Shown: one piece after another, positions 1 to 8,177 of the stretch | How the letters are laid out: each line of letters starts with the position of its first letter | Numbering within the stretch: position 1 is the stretch's first letter | NCBI GenBank assembly: GCA_031363945.1 | Contig: JANLVJ010000064.1 | Location: 94,931-158,930, forward strand | Length of the DNA stretch: 64,000 bases | Direction of reading: 5' to 3' | From: JANLVJ01 sp031363945 | GTDB taxonomy: Bacteria > Bacteroidota > Bacteroidia > Sphingobacteriales > Sphingobacteriaceae | Notes under the pieces: generated by a model | What the model saw: the letters and a program-made list of their open reading frames with translations, nothing else | Database searches by the model: none | Told to the model about the DNA's origin: nothing | Program-made: the position numbers and the translations under genes

Positions 1-685
1 AGGTATCTGGCTGCCATGTATGAAACGGAAAAATGGGCATTTTTATGGCGAATGCCATAAAAAAGGCGAGAAATACATAGCGCTGGGTTGCAGCATCCAG
101 GGCCAGGCTATAAAATGCCGTAATATCAAAGCTTCTGGTAGGTGTTAAAAAATACAGGTAAATGATGCCAGCAAGCATAAACAGGCTGCCAAGTATAGTG
201 TAGATGAAAAATTTGATCGTTACTTTAACGCGGTTCTGTCCACCCCAAAGTGCACAGATAAAATAAATAGGAACAAGAGCAATTTCCCAGAAAATATAAA
301 AAAGAAAAGCATCCATTGAAATGAAAACCCCGATAAGACCGGTTTGCATAAATAAAACCAGGAAATAAAAAATATTCTCCCGTGAATACCGATGATTAAA
401 GGTTGTAAGAATAATTATTGGGATCAATAAATTAGTAAGTATAACCAGTAATAAACTGATACCATCGATGCCAAGGTGAAACTGTATACCCAGACTTGCT
501 ACCCATGGTATGTTTAATTCAAATGCTTTTGCAGCACCTCCGGGAAAAACAAACCAGCTGTAAAGAGCAACTGCAAGTGAAAGCAACGATGTACCAAGGG
601 CAATATACCTGCATGAGCCATTTTTTAAAGACAATGCAATCAGCGATCCTGCGAGTGGAAGAAAAAGAAGTAGGAGTGAGATCAT
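1..685 (-). CDS. nuoM: NADH-quinone oxidoreductase subunit M (partial, C-terminus off the window)
   Basis: Antiporter-like membrane subunit of respiratory complex I, part of the proton-pumping arm. The 228 visible codons start at an ATG at 685, only 3 bp after the nuoL stop, and read MISLLLLFLPLAGSLIALSL at the N-terminus. About six hydrophobic segments follow. Family landmarks are FHLGIDGISLLLVILT and, just before the edge, the FPFHTWQPDT segment that precedes the lysine-bearing discontinuous helix of NuoL/M/N proteins. The gene is cut by the window and not truncated in nature as far as can be seen; nuoN would be expected to the left. Identity is firm from sequence and operon position. Confidence 0.95.
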   Translation of the reverse strand, partial: MISLLLLFLPLAGSLIALSLKNGSCRYIALGTSLLSLAVALYSWFVFPGGAAKAFELNIPWVASLGIQFHLGIDGISLLLVILTNLLIPIIILTTFNHRYSRENIFYFLVLFMQTGLIGVFISMDAFLFYIFWEIALVPIYFICALWGGQNRVKVTIKFFIYTILGSLFMLAGIIYLYFLTPTRSFDITAFYSLALDAATQRYVFLAFFMAFAIKMPIFPFHTWQPDT

Positions 686-688
686 TGA

Positions 689-2617
689 TTAACGAATAGA
701 AACCGGATGATTAAAAAATGCATTCAGAACAAGTAATGCGATTATACCTGCAACCATAAGCAGCAAATAATTTGCTGTTTTTCCATTTTGAACTCGCTGC
801 AATCTAGAAGATAGCCAGCCAGTACTACTGCCCAGGCCATTAACAGCTCCATCAATTATCTCTTTATCTACTCTTTGATAAAAGAAACCCGAGAGAAAGT
901 TCAGTGGGCGTGTAATGGTCTGATTATAAAGCTCATCGATATAAAACTTATTATAAGAGAGTTTTACAGCAAATGTTGGGTGATCAAAATCTGAAGCAGA
1001 GCTGATACCCTTGCCATATTTTAAATAAGCAAAAACCAGGGCAAGCAATGCACCAATAGAAGAACAGCCCATTAGCACCCATTCAGTAGTGAGGTTCAGG
1101 TTTTCTACTGGTCTGAGTAAAATACTTTCTTTAAAAACAGGGCCTAAAAATGATTCAAGCCAGTTTGCATTTGACATAATTGACCCTGGTACTCCTATAA
1201 AACCTGCGGTTACAGATAATATGGCAAGCACGACCAAGGGTATGGTCATCGCAAGAGGAGATTCATGCAAATGATGTTCTTGCTCGTGATTGCCCCTGAA
1301 ATTTCCATTAAATGTTATGAACATCATTCTAAAAATATAAAAGGCAGTAAGTAATGCCCCCAGTAAACCCAGACCCCATAAAACAGGATTTAATTGCCAG
1401 GCTGCTGCAAGAATAGCATCTTTCGAAAAGAACCCTGAAAAAGGAGGAATCCCAGCAATGGCTATACTACCCATTAGCATGGTAAACCAGGTAATAGGAA
1501 GCTTCTTTTTAAGCCCACCCATGTATAACATATTCTGCTCTCCACCCATTGCATGAATTACACTGCCGGCACCCAAAAATAACAAGGCTTTAAAGAAGGC
1601 ATGGGTTATAACGTGAAAAAATGAAGCCCCAAATGCGCCTGCGCCCAAACCTAAAAACATAAATCCAAGCTGGCTAACCGTTGAATAGGCCAACACTTTT
1701 TTAATATCAGTTTGAGTAATGGCTATTGCCGCTGCCAGAAGAGCCGTTGCAAGGCCAATAATGGCAATGACTGGTAAAGCATTCTGAGCCATAACATAGA
1801 GCAGATTTGATCTTGCAATCATATAAACTCCAGCTGTAACCATTGTTGCAGCATGTATAAGTGCAGAAACAGGGGTAGGGCCTGCCATAGCGTCGGGTAA
1901 CCAGGTATACAATGGAATCTGAGCACTTTTACCTGCGGCCCCAACAAAGAGTAGCAGGCAGATAATTGTGAGCGTTTCAGTTGAATGGGTTACGGTTGTT
2001 GAATGAAGACCATCAATAACTGCAGTATATTCAAAACTTCCAAATTCTTTGAATAGCAATAAGCTACCCAGTAAAAAGCCAAGATCTCCAATTCTGTTCA
2101 TGACAAAGGCTTTTCTTGCCGCATCATTATAAGAAGAAACCTTAAACCAGAACCCGATAAGTAAATATGAACTCAGGCCTACACCTTCCCAGCCAATAAA
2201 CATGCCCAGGTAGCTGGATGCAAGTACCAGGATCAGCATGAAAAAAACAAAAAGGTTTAGATAGGCAAAATATCGTTGAAATCCTTCATCTTCTTTCATA
2301 TAAGAGGTTGAATACCAGTGGATCAAAAAACCTACACCGCAAATGATGAGTAGCATCAGTGCAGAAAGCCCATCATATTGAAAGGCTATTGATACATCAA
2401 GTACACCAGTATGAAACCAGTGAAGTACGGGCAGAATATGAGTTAAATTTTCCTGAGTAAGTGTAAAAAAAGCAGCCAAACTTATGAGAAAGGAAATTAA
2501 AACTGAGCCGCTACCAACGATTGCCGAAATTGATTTAGGGAGTGATTTTCCGGCAAGACCGTTGATTAGAAAACCTATTAAAGGGAAAAGTGGAACCAGC
2601 GGAATAAGTTGAATCAT
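689..2617 (-). CDS. nuoL: NADH-quinone oxidoreductase subunit L
   Basis: Largest membrane subunit of complex I, at the distal end of the proton-pumping arm, with the long lateral helix near its C-terminus. The protein is 642 residues, normal for NuoL, and almost entirely hydrophobic. Visible landmarks are WEGVGLSSYLLIGFW with the conserved antiporter glutamate, the WLPDAMAGPTPVSALIHAAT stretch, and KVLAYSTVSQLGFMFLGLG. A His-rich cytoplasmic segment (EQEHHLHES) lies around residue 445. The gene sits 5 bp after nuoK and 3 bp before nuoM, so it is clearly co-transcribed. No broken residues are apparent. Confidence 0.97.
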   Translation of the reverse strand: MIQLIPLVPLFPLIGFLINGLAGKSLPKSISAIVGSGSVLISFLISLAAFFTLTQENLTHILPVLHWFHTGVLDVSIAFQYDGLSALMLLIICGVGFLIHWYSTSYMKEDEGFQRYFAYLNLFVFFMLILVLASSYLGMFIGWEGVGLSSYLLIGFWFKVSSYNDAARKAFVMNRIGDLGFLLGSLLLFKEFGSFEYTAVIDGLHSTTVTHSTETLTIICLLLFVGAAGKSAQIPLYTWLPDAMAGPTPVSALIHAATMVTAGVYMIARSNLLYVMAQNALPVIAIIGLATALLAAAIAITQTDIKKVLAYSTVSQLGFMFLGLGAGAFGASFFHVITHAFFKALLFLGAGSVIHAMGGEQNMLYMGGLKKKLPITWFTMLMGSIAIAGIPPFSGFFSKDAILAAAWQLNPVLWGLGLLGALLTAFYIFRMMFITFNGNFRGNHEQEHHLHESPLAMTIPLVVLAILSVTAGFIGVPGSIMSNANWLESFLGPVFKESILLRPVENLNLTTEWVLMGCSSIGALLALVFAYLKYGKGISSASDFDHPTFAVKLSYNKFYIDELYNQTITRPLNFLSGFFYQRVDKEIIDGAVNGLGSSTGWLSSRLQRVQNGKTANYLLLMVAGIIALLVLNAFFNHPVSIR

Positions 2618-2622
2618 GTATT

Positions 2623-2955
2623 TTAGCCCTTAAGCTTATTTAAAATCTCTATATCGATTGAATTTGTATTTCGGTAAATCATGACAATGATTGCCAGACC
2701 AATAGCTACTTCAGCTGCTGCAACAGCCATGATAAAAAATACGAACACCTGACCTGCCGGATCGTTAAAGTAGACAGAAAAAGAAGTCAGCAATAAATTA
2801 ACAGCATTTAACATCAGTTCTACTGACATGAAAATGATGATGGCGTTTCTTCTTACCAGCACACCAAGTACACCAATAGCAAAGATGCAAAGGCTTAAAA
2901 AAATCAGCTGGTTTAAAGGTACCGAGTGAACGGTTTGTACAAGTTCAGATGACAT
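2623..2955 (-). CDS. nuoK: NADH-quinone oxidoreductase subunit K
   Basis: Small membrane subunit of complex I with three transmembrane helices, homologous to MrpC. I start it at the ATG at 2955 (MSSELVQTVHSVPLNQ), which gives 110 residues, close to the family norm of about 100. The open frame continues upstream to 3090, but that extra 45-residue segment lies inside nuoJ in another frame and resembles no NuoK. Membrane glutamates of the family are present in SVELMLNAVNLLL and AAAEVAIGLAI. The start lies 1 bp after the nuoJ stop codon, which indicates translational coupling. Confidence 0.94.
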   Translation of the reverse strand: MSSELVQTVHSVPLNQLIFLSLCIFAIGVLGVLVRRNAIIIFMSVELMLNAVNLLLTSFSVYFNDPAGQVFVFFIMAVAAAEVAIGLAIIVMIYRNTNSIDIEILNKLKG

Positions 2956-2956
2956 A

Positions 2957-3457
2957 TTAGTTTGTTTCTTTTTTTGCAATAAGTACTGCTCCAACCATTG
3001 CTGACAAGAAAAGGATAGAAATAATTTCAAAAGGAAGCGTGAAATCTCTAAACAGTACTTTTCCAAGATTTTTAACCATTCCAAGATCAATCTGCTGTAC
3101 GATCATCGGGCCAGAACTATCGACTACTTTTAGGGCCGCAATCAATACTACCAGCAGAATACCTGCGGCGATCATGCCTGCCCAGAGCATATACTGCTTT
3201 TTGGGTGCATCTGTACCTCTGTTCCAGTTTGAAAACATAACAGTGTAAAGAAACAATACCATGATGGCACCAGCATAGACGATGATATTTACTATGCCTA
3301 TAAACTGGGCGTTCAAGAGCAGAATATAAATTGCTGTCAACGAAAAGAACGTCAGAATTAAAAACAGGATACTATAAATATGATTTCTTGTTAACACAAC
3401 TTTCAATGATGAAAAGATGGCAAGAATGGCCAGGAAGTAGAAAAGATATTGAATCAT
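2957..3457 (-). CDS. nuoJ: NADH-quinone oxidoreductase subunit J
   Basis: Membrane subunit of complex I next to NuoK and NuoA in the quinone and proton-coupling region. It has 166 residues with five predicted transmembrane helices. The conserved NuoJ segment is visible as IVNIIVYAGAIMVLFLYTVM. It is the first gene after the only long gap in the operon (3458-3658), so its translation cannot be coupled to nuoI and it may depend on an internal promoter or mRNA processing. Its stop nearly touches the nuoK start. Confidence 0.95.
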   Translation of the reverse strand: MIQYLFYFLAILAIFSSLKVVLTRNHIYSILFLILTFFSLTAIYILLLNAQFIGIVNIIVYAGAIMVLFLYTVMFSNWNRGTDAPKKQYMLWAGMIAAGILLVVLIAALKVVDSSGPMIVQQIDLGMVKNLGKVLFRDFTLPFEIISILFLSAMVGAVLIAKKETN

Positions 3458-3658
3458 TAATGAAAAAGATAATTCTTTTAGGCTGCAAACATAATAAAAT
3501 CATCATACAAAAATGCGAACCATTTACGGCCCACCGTGTTTGATTCTTTAATAGAGATCTGGTCGGTGAGGATTTCTACTAATATGACTTATCCTAAAAA
3601 TTTTAGAAATTCAAACATCCCATCGAAAAAGCTCATTAAGATGATTCTGAATTTTTAT
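3458..3658. other. 201-bp gap inside the nuo operon between nuoI and nuoJ
   Basis: This is the longest non-coding stretch within the nuo operon; most other junctions are 1-10 bp, and the rest are at most about 115 bp. Read on the minus strand it holds a small hairpin at 3511-3525 (AAATG, 5-nt loop, CATTT) followed by T residues. It also holds an AT-rich palindrome around 3594-3606 (CTAAAAATTTTAG) and an ORF of 15 codons (3589-3636) right after nuoI. I see no perfect TAnnTTTG promoter box. It could separate expression of nuoA-I from nuoJ-N, but this is inference. Confidence 0.4.
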
Positions 3659-4153
3659 CTATTTGAGTACTGGTTCTAATAATCTGTTTTTATCATAAAT
3701 GAAATCTGCTCTTTCAAAACTGGCAGGAGCAATATTACCATCAAGGTAAATAGCTTCTTTCGGGCAGGCTTCTTCACAAAAACCACAGAATATGCAGCGC
3801 AGCATATTGATTTCATAAGAAGAAGCATACTTCTCTTCTTTATAAAGTGCCTCTTCTCCTTTTTTACGTTCAGCCGCAATCATGGTTATCGCTTCAGCCG
3901 GACATGATAGCGCACACAGACCGCAGGCTGTACAACGCTCAGCACCATTCTCATCACGCTTCAATGAATGCAGGCCACGAAAGTTCTCAGAAAATTCACG
4001 CTTTTCTTCAGGATACTGTATAGTCACGCTTTTTTTGAAAAAATGACTCATGGTTATTGCAAGTCCCTGACCAATGGCAGGCAGGTATGCTTTCTCCCAG
4101 AAAGTCATCTGTTTATGCTCAAGTATTTTTTTCTTCTTCGTTAGTGATTCCAT
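3659..4153 (-). CDS. nuoI: NADH-quinone oxidoreductase subunit I (2x[4Fe-4S])
   Basis: Peripheral-arm subunit carrying clusters N6a and N6b, which hand electrons towards N2 in NuoB. The 164-residue protein has two ferredoxin motifs: Cys74/77/80 with Cys84 (CTACGLCALSCP) and Cys120/123/126 with Cys130 (CIFCGFCEEACP). The charged N-terminus is followed by an amphipathic segment near residues 20-40 that contacts the membrane arm in the family. The gene lies 63 bp downstream of nuoH. Its stop is followed by the 201-bp gap before nuoJ. Confidence 0.96.
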   Translation of the reverse strand: MESLTKKKKILEHKQMTFWEKAYLPAIGQGLAITMSHFFKKSVTIQYPEEKREFSENFRGLHSLKRDENGAERCTACGLCALSCPAEAITMIAAERKKGEEALYKEEKYASSYEINMLRCIFCGFCEEACPKEAIYLDGNIAPASFERADFIYDKNRLLEPVLK

Positions 4154-4216
4154 TCTTGAAGTATAAATTTAAATTCTATTGTTGCCCTAAGGAAACAAGC
4201 ATTGCTGTTGAAGCAA

Positions 4217-5260
4217 CTAAAAAAGATGGGTAAACCAGGGTTTAAACTGGATAATCAATGCAGTAATTACAATATTGAACATCGCCAGCGGGATTAAAAT
4301 TTTCCATCCCAAACGCATAAGCTGATCGTATCTGAATCTTGGAATCGTCCAGCGGATCCACATAAAGAAAAAAATGAAAAACCCTACTTTCAAACCCATT
4401 GCCACCAGACCCGCTATTGCCAGACCATTAATAGAAAGGCCAAGACTATCCATAAAGGGGAAGTTATAACCCCCAAAATAAAGTGTTGCCATGATTGCAG
4501 AAGAAATAAACATATTGATATACTCTGAAAAAAGGAAAAAGCCAAGTTTTAGACTTGAGTATTCAGTATGATAGCCTCCTACTAGTTCTGTTTCGCATTC
4601 TGGCAGATCAAAGGGCGTTCTGTTTGTTTCAGCAAATGCACAGATGATAAAAATCAAAAAGCCAAGCGGCTGTCTGAAAATGTTCCAGTTAAAACCATGT
4701 TGCTGTAATGATATTTCTCGCAAGCCGAGCGTACCTGTTGAAAGCAGGAGGGCTATAATTGATAGGCCCATTGCAATTTCATAACTGATATTCTGCGAAG
4801 CGGCACGTACTGCACCCATCAGTGAAAACTTGTTATTTGATGCCCAACCACCAATCATTACTCCATAAACGCCCAATGATACAACACCGAAGATATAAAG
4901 TACTCCGATATTGATGTCGGCAACCTGTAAGGGCATAAAATGATCTCCAATTTTCAAATCAGAAGACCAGGGTATAACCGCGCTTGTCATGCATGCAGTC
5001 AGCATGGCGAGTGATGGGCCGGCGATGAAAAGAAATGAACTGGCCTGAGAAGGAATAATTTCTTCCTTAAAGAACATCTTTACTCCATCGGCAAGGGGTT
5101 GTAACAGTCCTTGAAAGCCTGCTCTATTTGGCCCTAAGCGATCTTGAAAAAATGCAGCCAGCCTTCTTTCAGCGAGTGTTTCGTACAGAGCGACCGAAAG
5201 CGTGACGGCAAAGACACCAACAATCAGAATAAGTTTTTCAATCAGAATTCCGCTTTCCAT
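4217..5260 (-). CDS. nuoH: NADH-quinone oxidoreductase subunit H
   Basis: Membrane subunit that forms much of the quinone-binding chamber of complex I. It is 347 residues with about eight transmembrane helices, the usual size. Conserved stretches are present: ERRLAAFFQDRLGPNRAG near the N-terminus, ETNRTPFDLPECETELVGG with its acidic residues near the middle, and MWIRWTIPRFRYDQLMRLGW near the C-terminus. It lies 51 bp after nuoG and 63 bp before nuoI. Identity is certain. Confidence 0.97.
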   Translation of the reverse strand: MESGILIEKLILIVGVFAVTLSVALYETLAERRLAAFFQDRLGPNRAGFQGLLQPLADGVKMFFKEEIIPSQASSFLFIAGPSLAMLTACMTSAVIPWSSDLKIGDHFMPLQVADINIGVLYIFGVVSLGVYGVMIGGWASNNKFSLMGAVRAASQNISYEIAMGLSIIALLLSTGTLGLREISLQQHGFNWNIFRQPLGFLIFIICAFAETNRTPFDLPECETELVGGYHTEYSSLKLGFFLFSEYINMFISSAIMATLYFGGYNFPFMDSLGLSINGLAIAGLVAMGLKVGFFIFFFMWIRWTIPRFRYDQLMRLGWKILIPLAMFNIVITALIIQFKPWFTHLF

Positions 5261-5311
5261 TCAATAAATTTTCAATTCTATTTTAATTTTTTCTCTTTTA
5301 TAATTATCTAT

Positions 5312-6304
5312 TTATTGCTTCTGCTCTTCAGCGGTTGCAGGAAAACCACCAAGGCCTTCAAAATAATCCTGTTTAGAAATTACCGGAACGGTTTTTTCTT
5401 CATAGTGATTCTGTGAAATTACAGAATGATCTGAGATTTTTCTAGGTCCTTCAATAACCCAGTCTGCAGTAAGTTTCTGATCAAACCGGCACTTATTACA
5501 GATAAATTCTTCAACCTCACCATAAACATCTTTTCTGCCTGTTACCCTTAAAACATCTGCACCCTTATACCAGAGAACGACTTTGCCTTTGCATTTATCG
5601 CAATCACGATGTGCATCAACAGGCTTTGTAAACCACACCCGGTTCTTAAACCTGAACGTTTTATCGGTCAGGGCACCTACAGGACAAACATCAATCACAT
5701 TACCAGAAAAATCATTTTCGACAACATTAGAGATATACGTTGAAATTTCTGATGCATCACCTCTACCCATGATACCATGTACCCTGTTATCAGTAATCTG
5801 ATCAGCAGTATAAACACAGCGGAAGCAGAGTATACAGCGATTCATATGCAACTGTATGTTTTTACCGATATCAATGCGGTCAAAAGTTCTTCTTTCAAAT
5901 TCATAGCGGGTTGCTTCCCGACCATGTTCATATGATAGGTTCTGCAAATCACATTCTCCGGCCTGATCACATACAGGACAATCAAGTGGGTGGTTGATAA
6001 GCAACATTTCAACTATCGCTTTTCGTGCTTCAATGACCTCTGTAGATGTTTGATTTTGAATTACCATACCATCCTGCACGGGAGTGCGGCATGAAGCTAC
6101 CAGTTTGGGCATCGGACGGGGGTCTTTTTCAGATCCTTTGGTTACCTTAACCAGACAGGTACGGCATTTGCCTCCACTGTCTTGCAATTTGCTATAATAA
6201 CACATCGCAGGAGGAACCAGATCACCGCCAATAAGGCGGGCGGCATTAAGTATACTTGTACCTTCAGGTACGTCGATATCGTGATTATCAATTGTTACTT
6301 TCAT
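5312..6304 (-). CDS. nuoG: NADH-quinone oxidoreductase subunit G, short form (Fe-S domains only)
   Basis: Peripheral-arm Fe-S protein that carries electrons from NuoF/E towards NuoI. The 330-residue protein has a ferredoxin-like [2Fe-2S] domain (Cys35, 47, 50, 72), the His105/Cys109/112/118 set for N5, and Cys157/160/163/207 for the next [4Fe-4S] cluster. A further quartet, Cys235/238/269/272, resembles the start of the molybdopterin-oxidoreductase module. The rest of that module, several hundred residues in E. coli NuoG, is absent: the frame stops at a clean TAA and nuoH follows. No remnant of it is visible, so this looks like an established short form and not a recent frameshift. Confidence 0.93.
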   Translation of the reverse strand: MKVTIDNHDIDVPEGTSILNAARLIGGDLVPPAMCYYSKLQDSGGKCRTCLVKVTKGSEKDPRPMPKLVASCRTPVQDGMVIQNQTSTEVIEARKAIVEMLLINHPLDCPVCDQAGECDLQNLSYEHGREATRYEFERRTFDRIDIGKNIQLHMNRCILCFRCVYTADQITDNRVHGIMGRGDASEISTYISNVVENDFSGNVIDVCPVGALTDKTFRFKNRVWFTKPVDAHRDCDKCKGKVVLWYKGADVLRVTGRKDVYGEVEEFICNKCRFDQKLTADWVIEGPRKISDHSVISQNHYEEKTVPVISKQDYFEGLGGFPATAEEQKQ

Positions 6305-6310
6305 CCTAAA

Positions 6311-7657
6311 CTATGCTGTTAGTAATGCTTGGCTTCCTGCCATTCCGAAATTACGAAGCTGACTTTCTTTAGGTGCTTTAACATGCCACTCAAATTCTTC
6401 TCTAAAATGTCTGATCGCACTTGCTACAGGCCAGGCGGCAGCATCGCCAAGAGGGCATATTGTATTGCCTTCAATTTTTTTAGCCACATCAACCAGCAGG
6501 TCAATATCTGACATTTTACCATGACCATTTTCAAGACGGTGTAAAACCTTTTCCATCCACCCAGTACCTTCACGGCAGGGCGAACACTGACCACATGACT
6601 CATGATGATAAAAACGGGTATAGTTCCAGGTATTTCTTACAATACATGAATCTTCATCAAAAGCAATGAACCCCCCGGAACCCAACATACTGCCGGTCTG
6701 AAAACCACCATCTGACAATGATTCATAACTCATAAGTCTTGGTTCACCAGCTGCTGTTTTTAAAATCAGCTCTACAGGAAGAATAGGTACAGATGAGCCA
6801 CCTGCAACGACTGCCTTTAGCTGCTTGCCATTGCGAATACCACCACAATATTGATCAGAATAAATAAATTCTTCAACTGGCAGACCCATTTCAATTTCAT
6901 ATACACCAGGTTTTCTAAGATGGCCTGAGGCCGAAATAAGCTTAGTGCCCGTACTCTTGCCAATGCCTGTTGCCGCATATACGTCACCCCCCATATTGAT
7001 AATGGGTACAATTGCTGCTATAGTTTCTACATTATTAACAACTGTAGGGCAATTATATAAGCCTGAGATTGCTGGAAAAGGAGGTTTTATTCTTGGATTA
7101 CCCCTTTTGCCTTCAAGCGACTCGATTAATGCAGTTTCTTCACCACAAATATAGGCTCCTCCTCCAGGATGTATATGAAGTTCAAGATCATAACCTGAAC
7201 CAAGTATGTTTTTGCCTAAGAGGCCAGCAGCTTTTGCTTCGGCTATCGCACGTTCAAGAATCCTGATTACAGGCATCATCTCACCACGAACATATAAATA
7301 TGAATCATGTGACCCAAGTGCAAAACTTGAAATAATCATACCCTCTATCAGAAGATGAGGGATATGTGTCATTAGAAATCGGTCTTTGAAAGTTCCCGGC
7401 TCGCTTTCATCTGCATTACAGACAAGATAACGTGGTTTACCTTCCGGCTTTGCCAGAAAACTCCATTTCATACCGGTAGGAAATCCTGCTCCCCCGCGCC
7501 CTCTTAAACCAGATTTTTTTACTTCTTCGAGCACATTTTCAGGCCCTAAAGATTTTAATGATTTTGCTAATGCTTCGTAACCACCCTTTTTACGGTATAC
7601 ATCCAGGCTTTGAATTCCAGGTACGTTAAGGTGCTCAAGTAATATGCTTTTCCCCAT
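6311..7657 (-). CDS. nuoF: NADH-quinone oxidoreductase subunit F (NADH/FMN)
   Basis: Catalytic entry point of complex I: it oxidises NADH with FMN and passes electrons to cluster N3. The 448-residue protein shows the Gly-rich GRGGAGFPTG segment (residues 53-62), the CNADESEPGTFKDR motif (80-93) near the FMN site, and the [4Fe-4S] ligands Cys355, Cys358, Cys361 and Cys401. The start is 1 bp after the nuoE stop. Presence of nuoE and nuoF shows the complex uses NADH, unlike the 11-subunit forms. Confidence 0.97.
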   Translation of the reverse strand: MGKSILLEHLNVPGIQSLDVYRKKGGYEALAKSLKSLGPENVLEEVKKSGLRGRGGAGFPTGMKWSFLAKPEGKPRYLVCNADESEPGTFKDRFLMTHIPHLLIEGMIISSFALGSHDSYLYVRGEMMPVIRILERAIAEAKAAGLLGKNILGSGYDLELHIHPGGGAYICGEETALIESLEGKRGNPRIKPPFPAISGLYNCPTVVNNVETIAAIVPIINMGGDVYAATGIGKSTGTKLISASGHLRKPGVYEIEMGLPVEEFIYSDQYCGGIRNGKQLKAVVAGGSSVPILPVELILKTAAGEPRLMSYESLSDGGFQTGSMLGSGGFIAFDEDSCIVRNTWNYTRFYHHESCGQCSPCREGTGWMEKVLHRLENGHGKMSDIDLLVDVAKKIEGNTICPLGDAAAWPVASAIRHFREEFEWHVKAPKESQLRNFGMAGSQALLTA

Positions 7658-7658
7658 C

Positions 7659-8168
7659 CTATTTGCTCGCTAGTTTTTCTATTAACAGATCAATTTTCTC
7701 TATGTCAAGATGTTCATGATAGGTATAATCAGGCCCGATCTGTAAAACGGGAGCTGAACCGCATGAAGCAAGACATTCAACAGTTTTCAAGGTAAATAAA
7801 CCATCGGCACTTGTTTCACCCACATGAATGCCTAATTTGGTTTCAATATATGTAATAAGTTCTTCAGCGCCACCCAGACAGCACGGACCGGTACGGCATA
7901 TTTCCAGTACATGTTTACCAACAGGTTTCAGATGAAACATGGTATAAAAGCTGGCTACTTCGTAGACTTCAATTGGTTTGATATTTAGTAAGGCTGCAAC
8001 TTCATCCATTACCTGTGAACTTAACCACCCATACTCAGCCTGAGCAAAATGCAAAGCTGGTAATAAAGCTGATTTTTTATGTTCCGAAGGATAGTGTTCA
8101 AACAATGAGTTAATTTTCTCATTCAGAGCAACTGAAAACCGAACGTGTTCCTTTATTTCTATTTCCAT
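7659..8168 (-). CDS. nuoE: NADH-quinone oxidoreductase subunit E ([2Fe-2S] thioredoxin-like)
   Basis: Thioredoxin-fold subunit carrying the off-pathway [2Fe-2S] cluster N1a next to the FMN. The 169-residue protein has the expected ligands Cys91 and Cys96 (CRTGPC) and Cys132 and Cys136 (CLASC). The N-terminal helical domain contains the typical segment LLPALHFAQAEYGWLS. It is 9 bp downstream of nuoD and 1 bp upstream of nuoF, in the usual D-E-F order. Confidence 0.96.
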   Translation of the reverse strand: MEIEIKEHVRFSVALNEKINSLFEHYPSEHKKSALLPALHFAQAEYGWLSSQVMDEVAALLNIKPIEVYEVASFYTMFHLKPVGKHVLEICRTGPCCLGGAEELITYIETKLGIHVGETSADGLFTLKTVECLASCGSAPVLQIGPDYTYHEHLDIEKIDLLIEKLASK

Positions 8169-8177
8169 AACAAATAC

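Noticed and set aside
2956..3090. Longer NuoK start at 3090
   Set aside because: The extra 45 residues lie inside nuoJ in another frame and resemble no NuoK; MSSELVQ at 2955 gives the family length.
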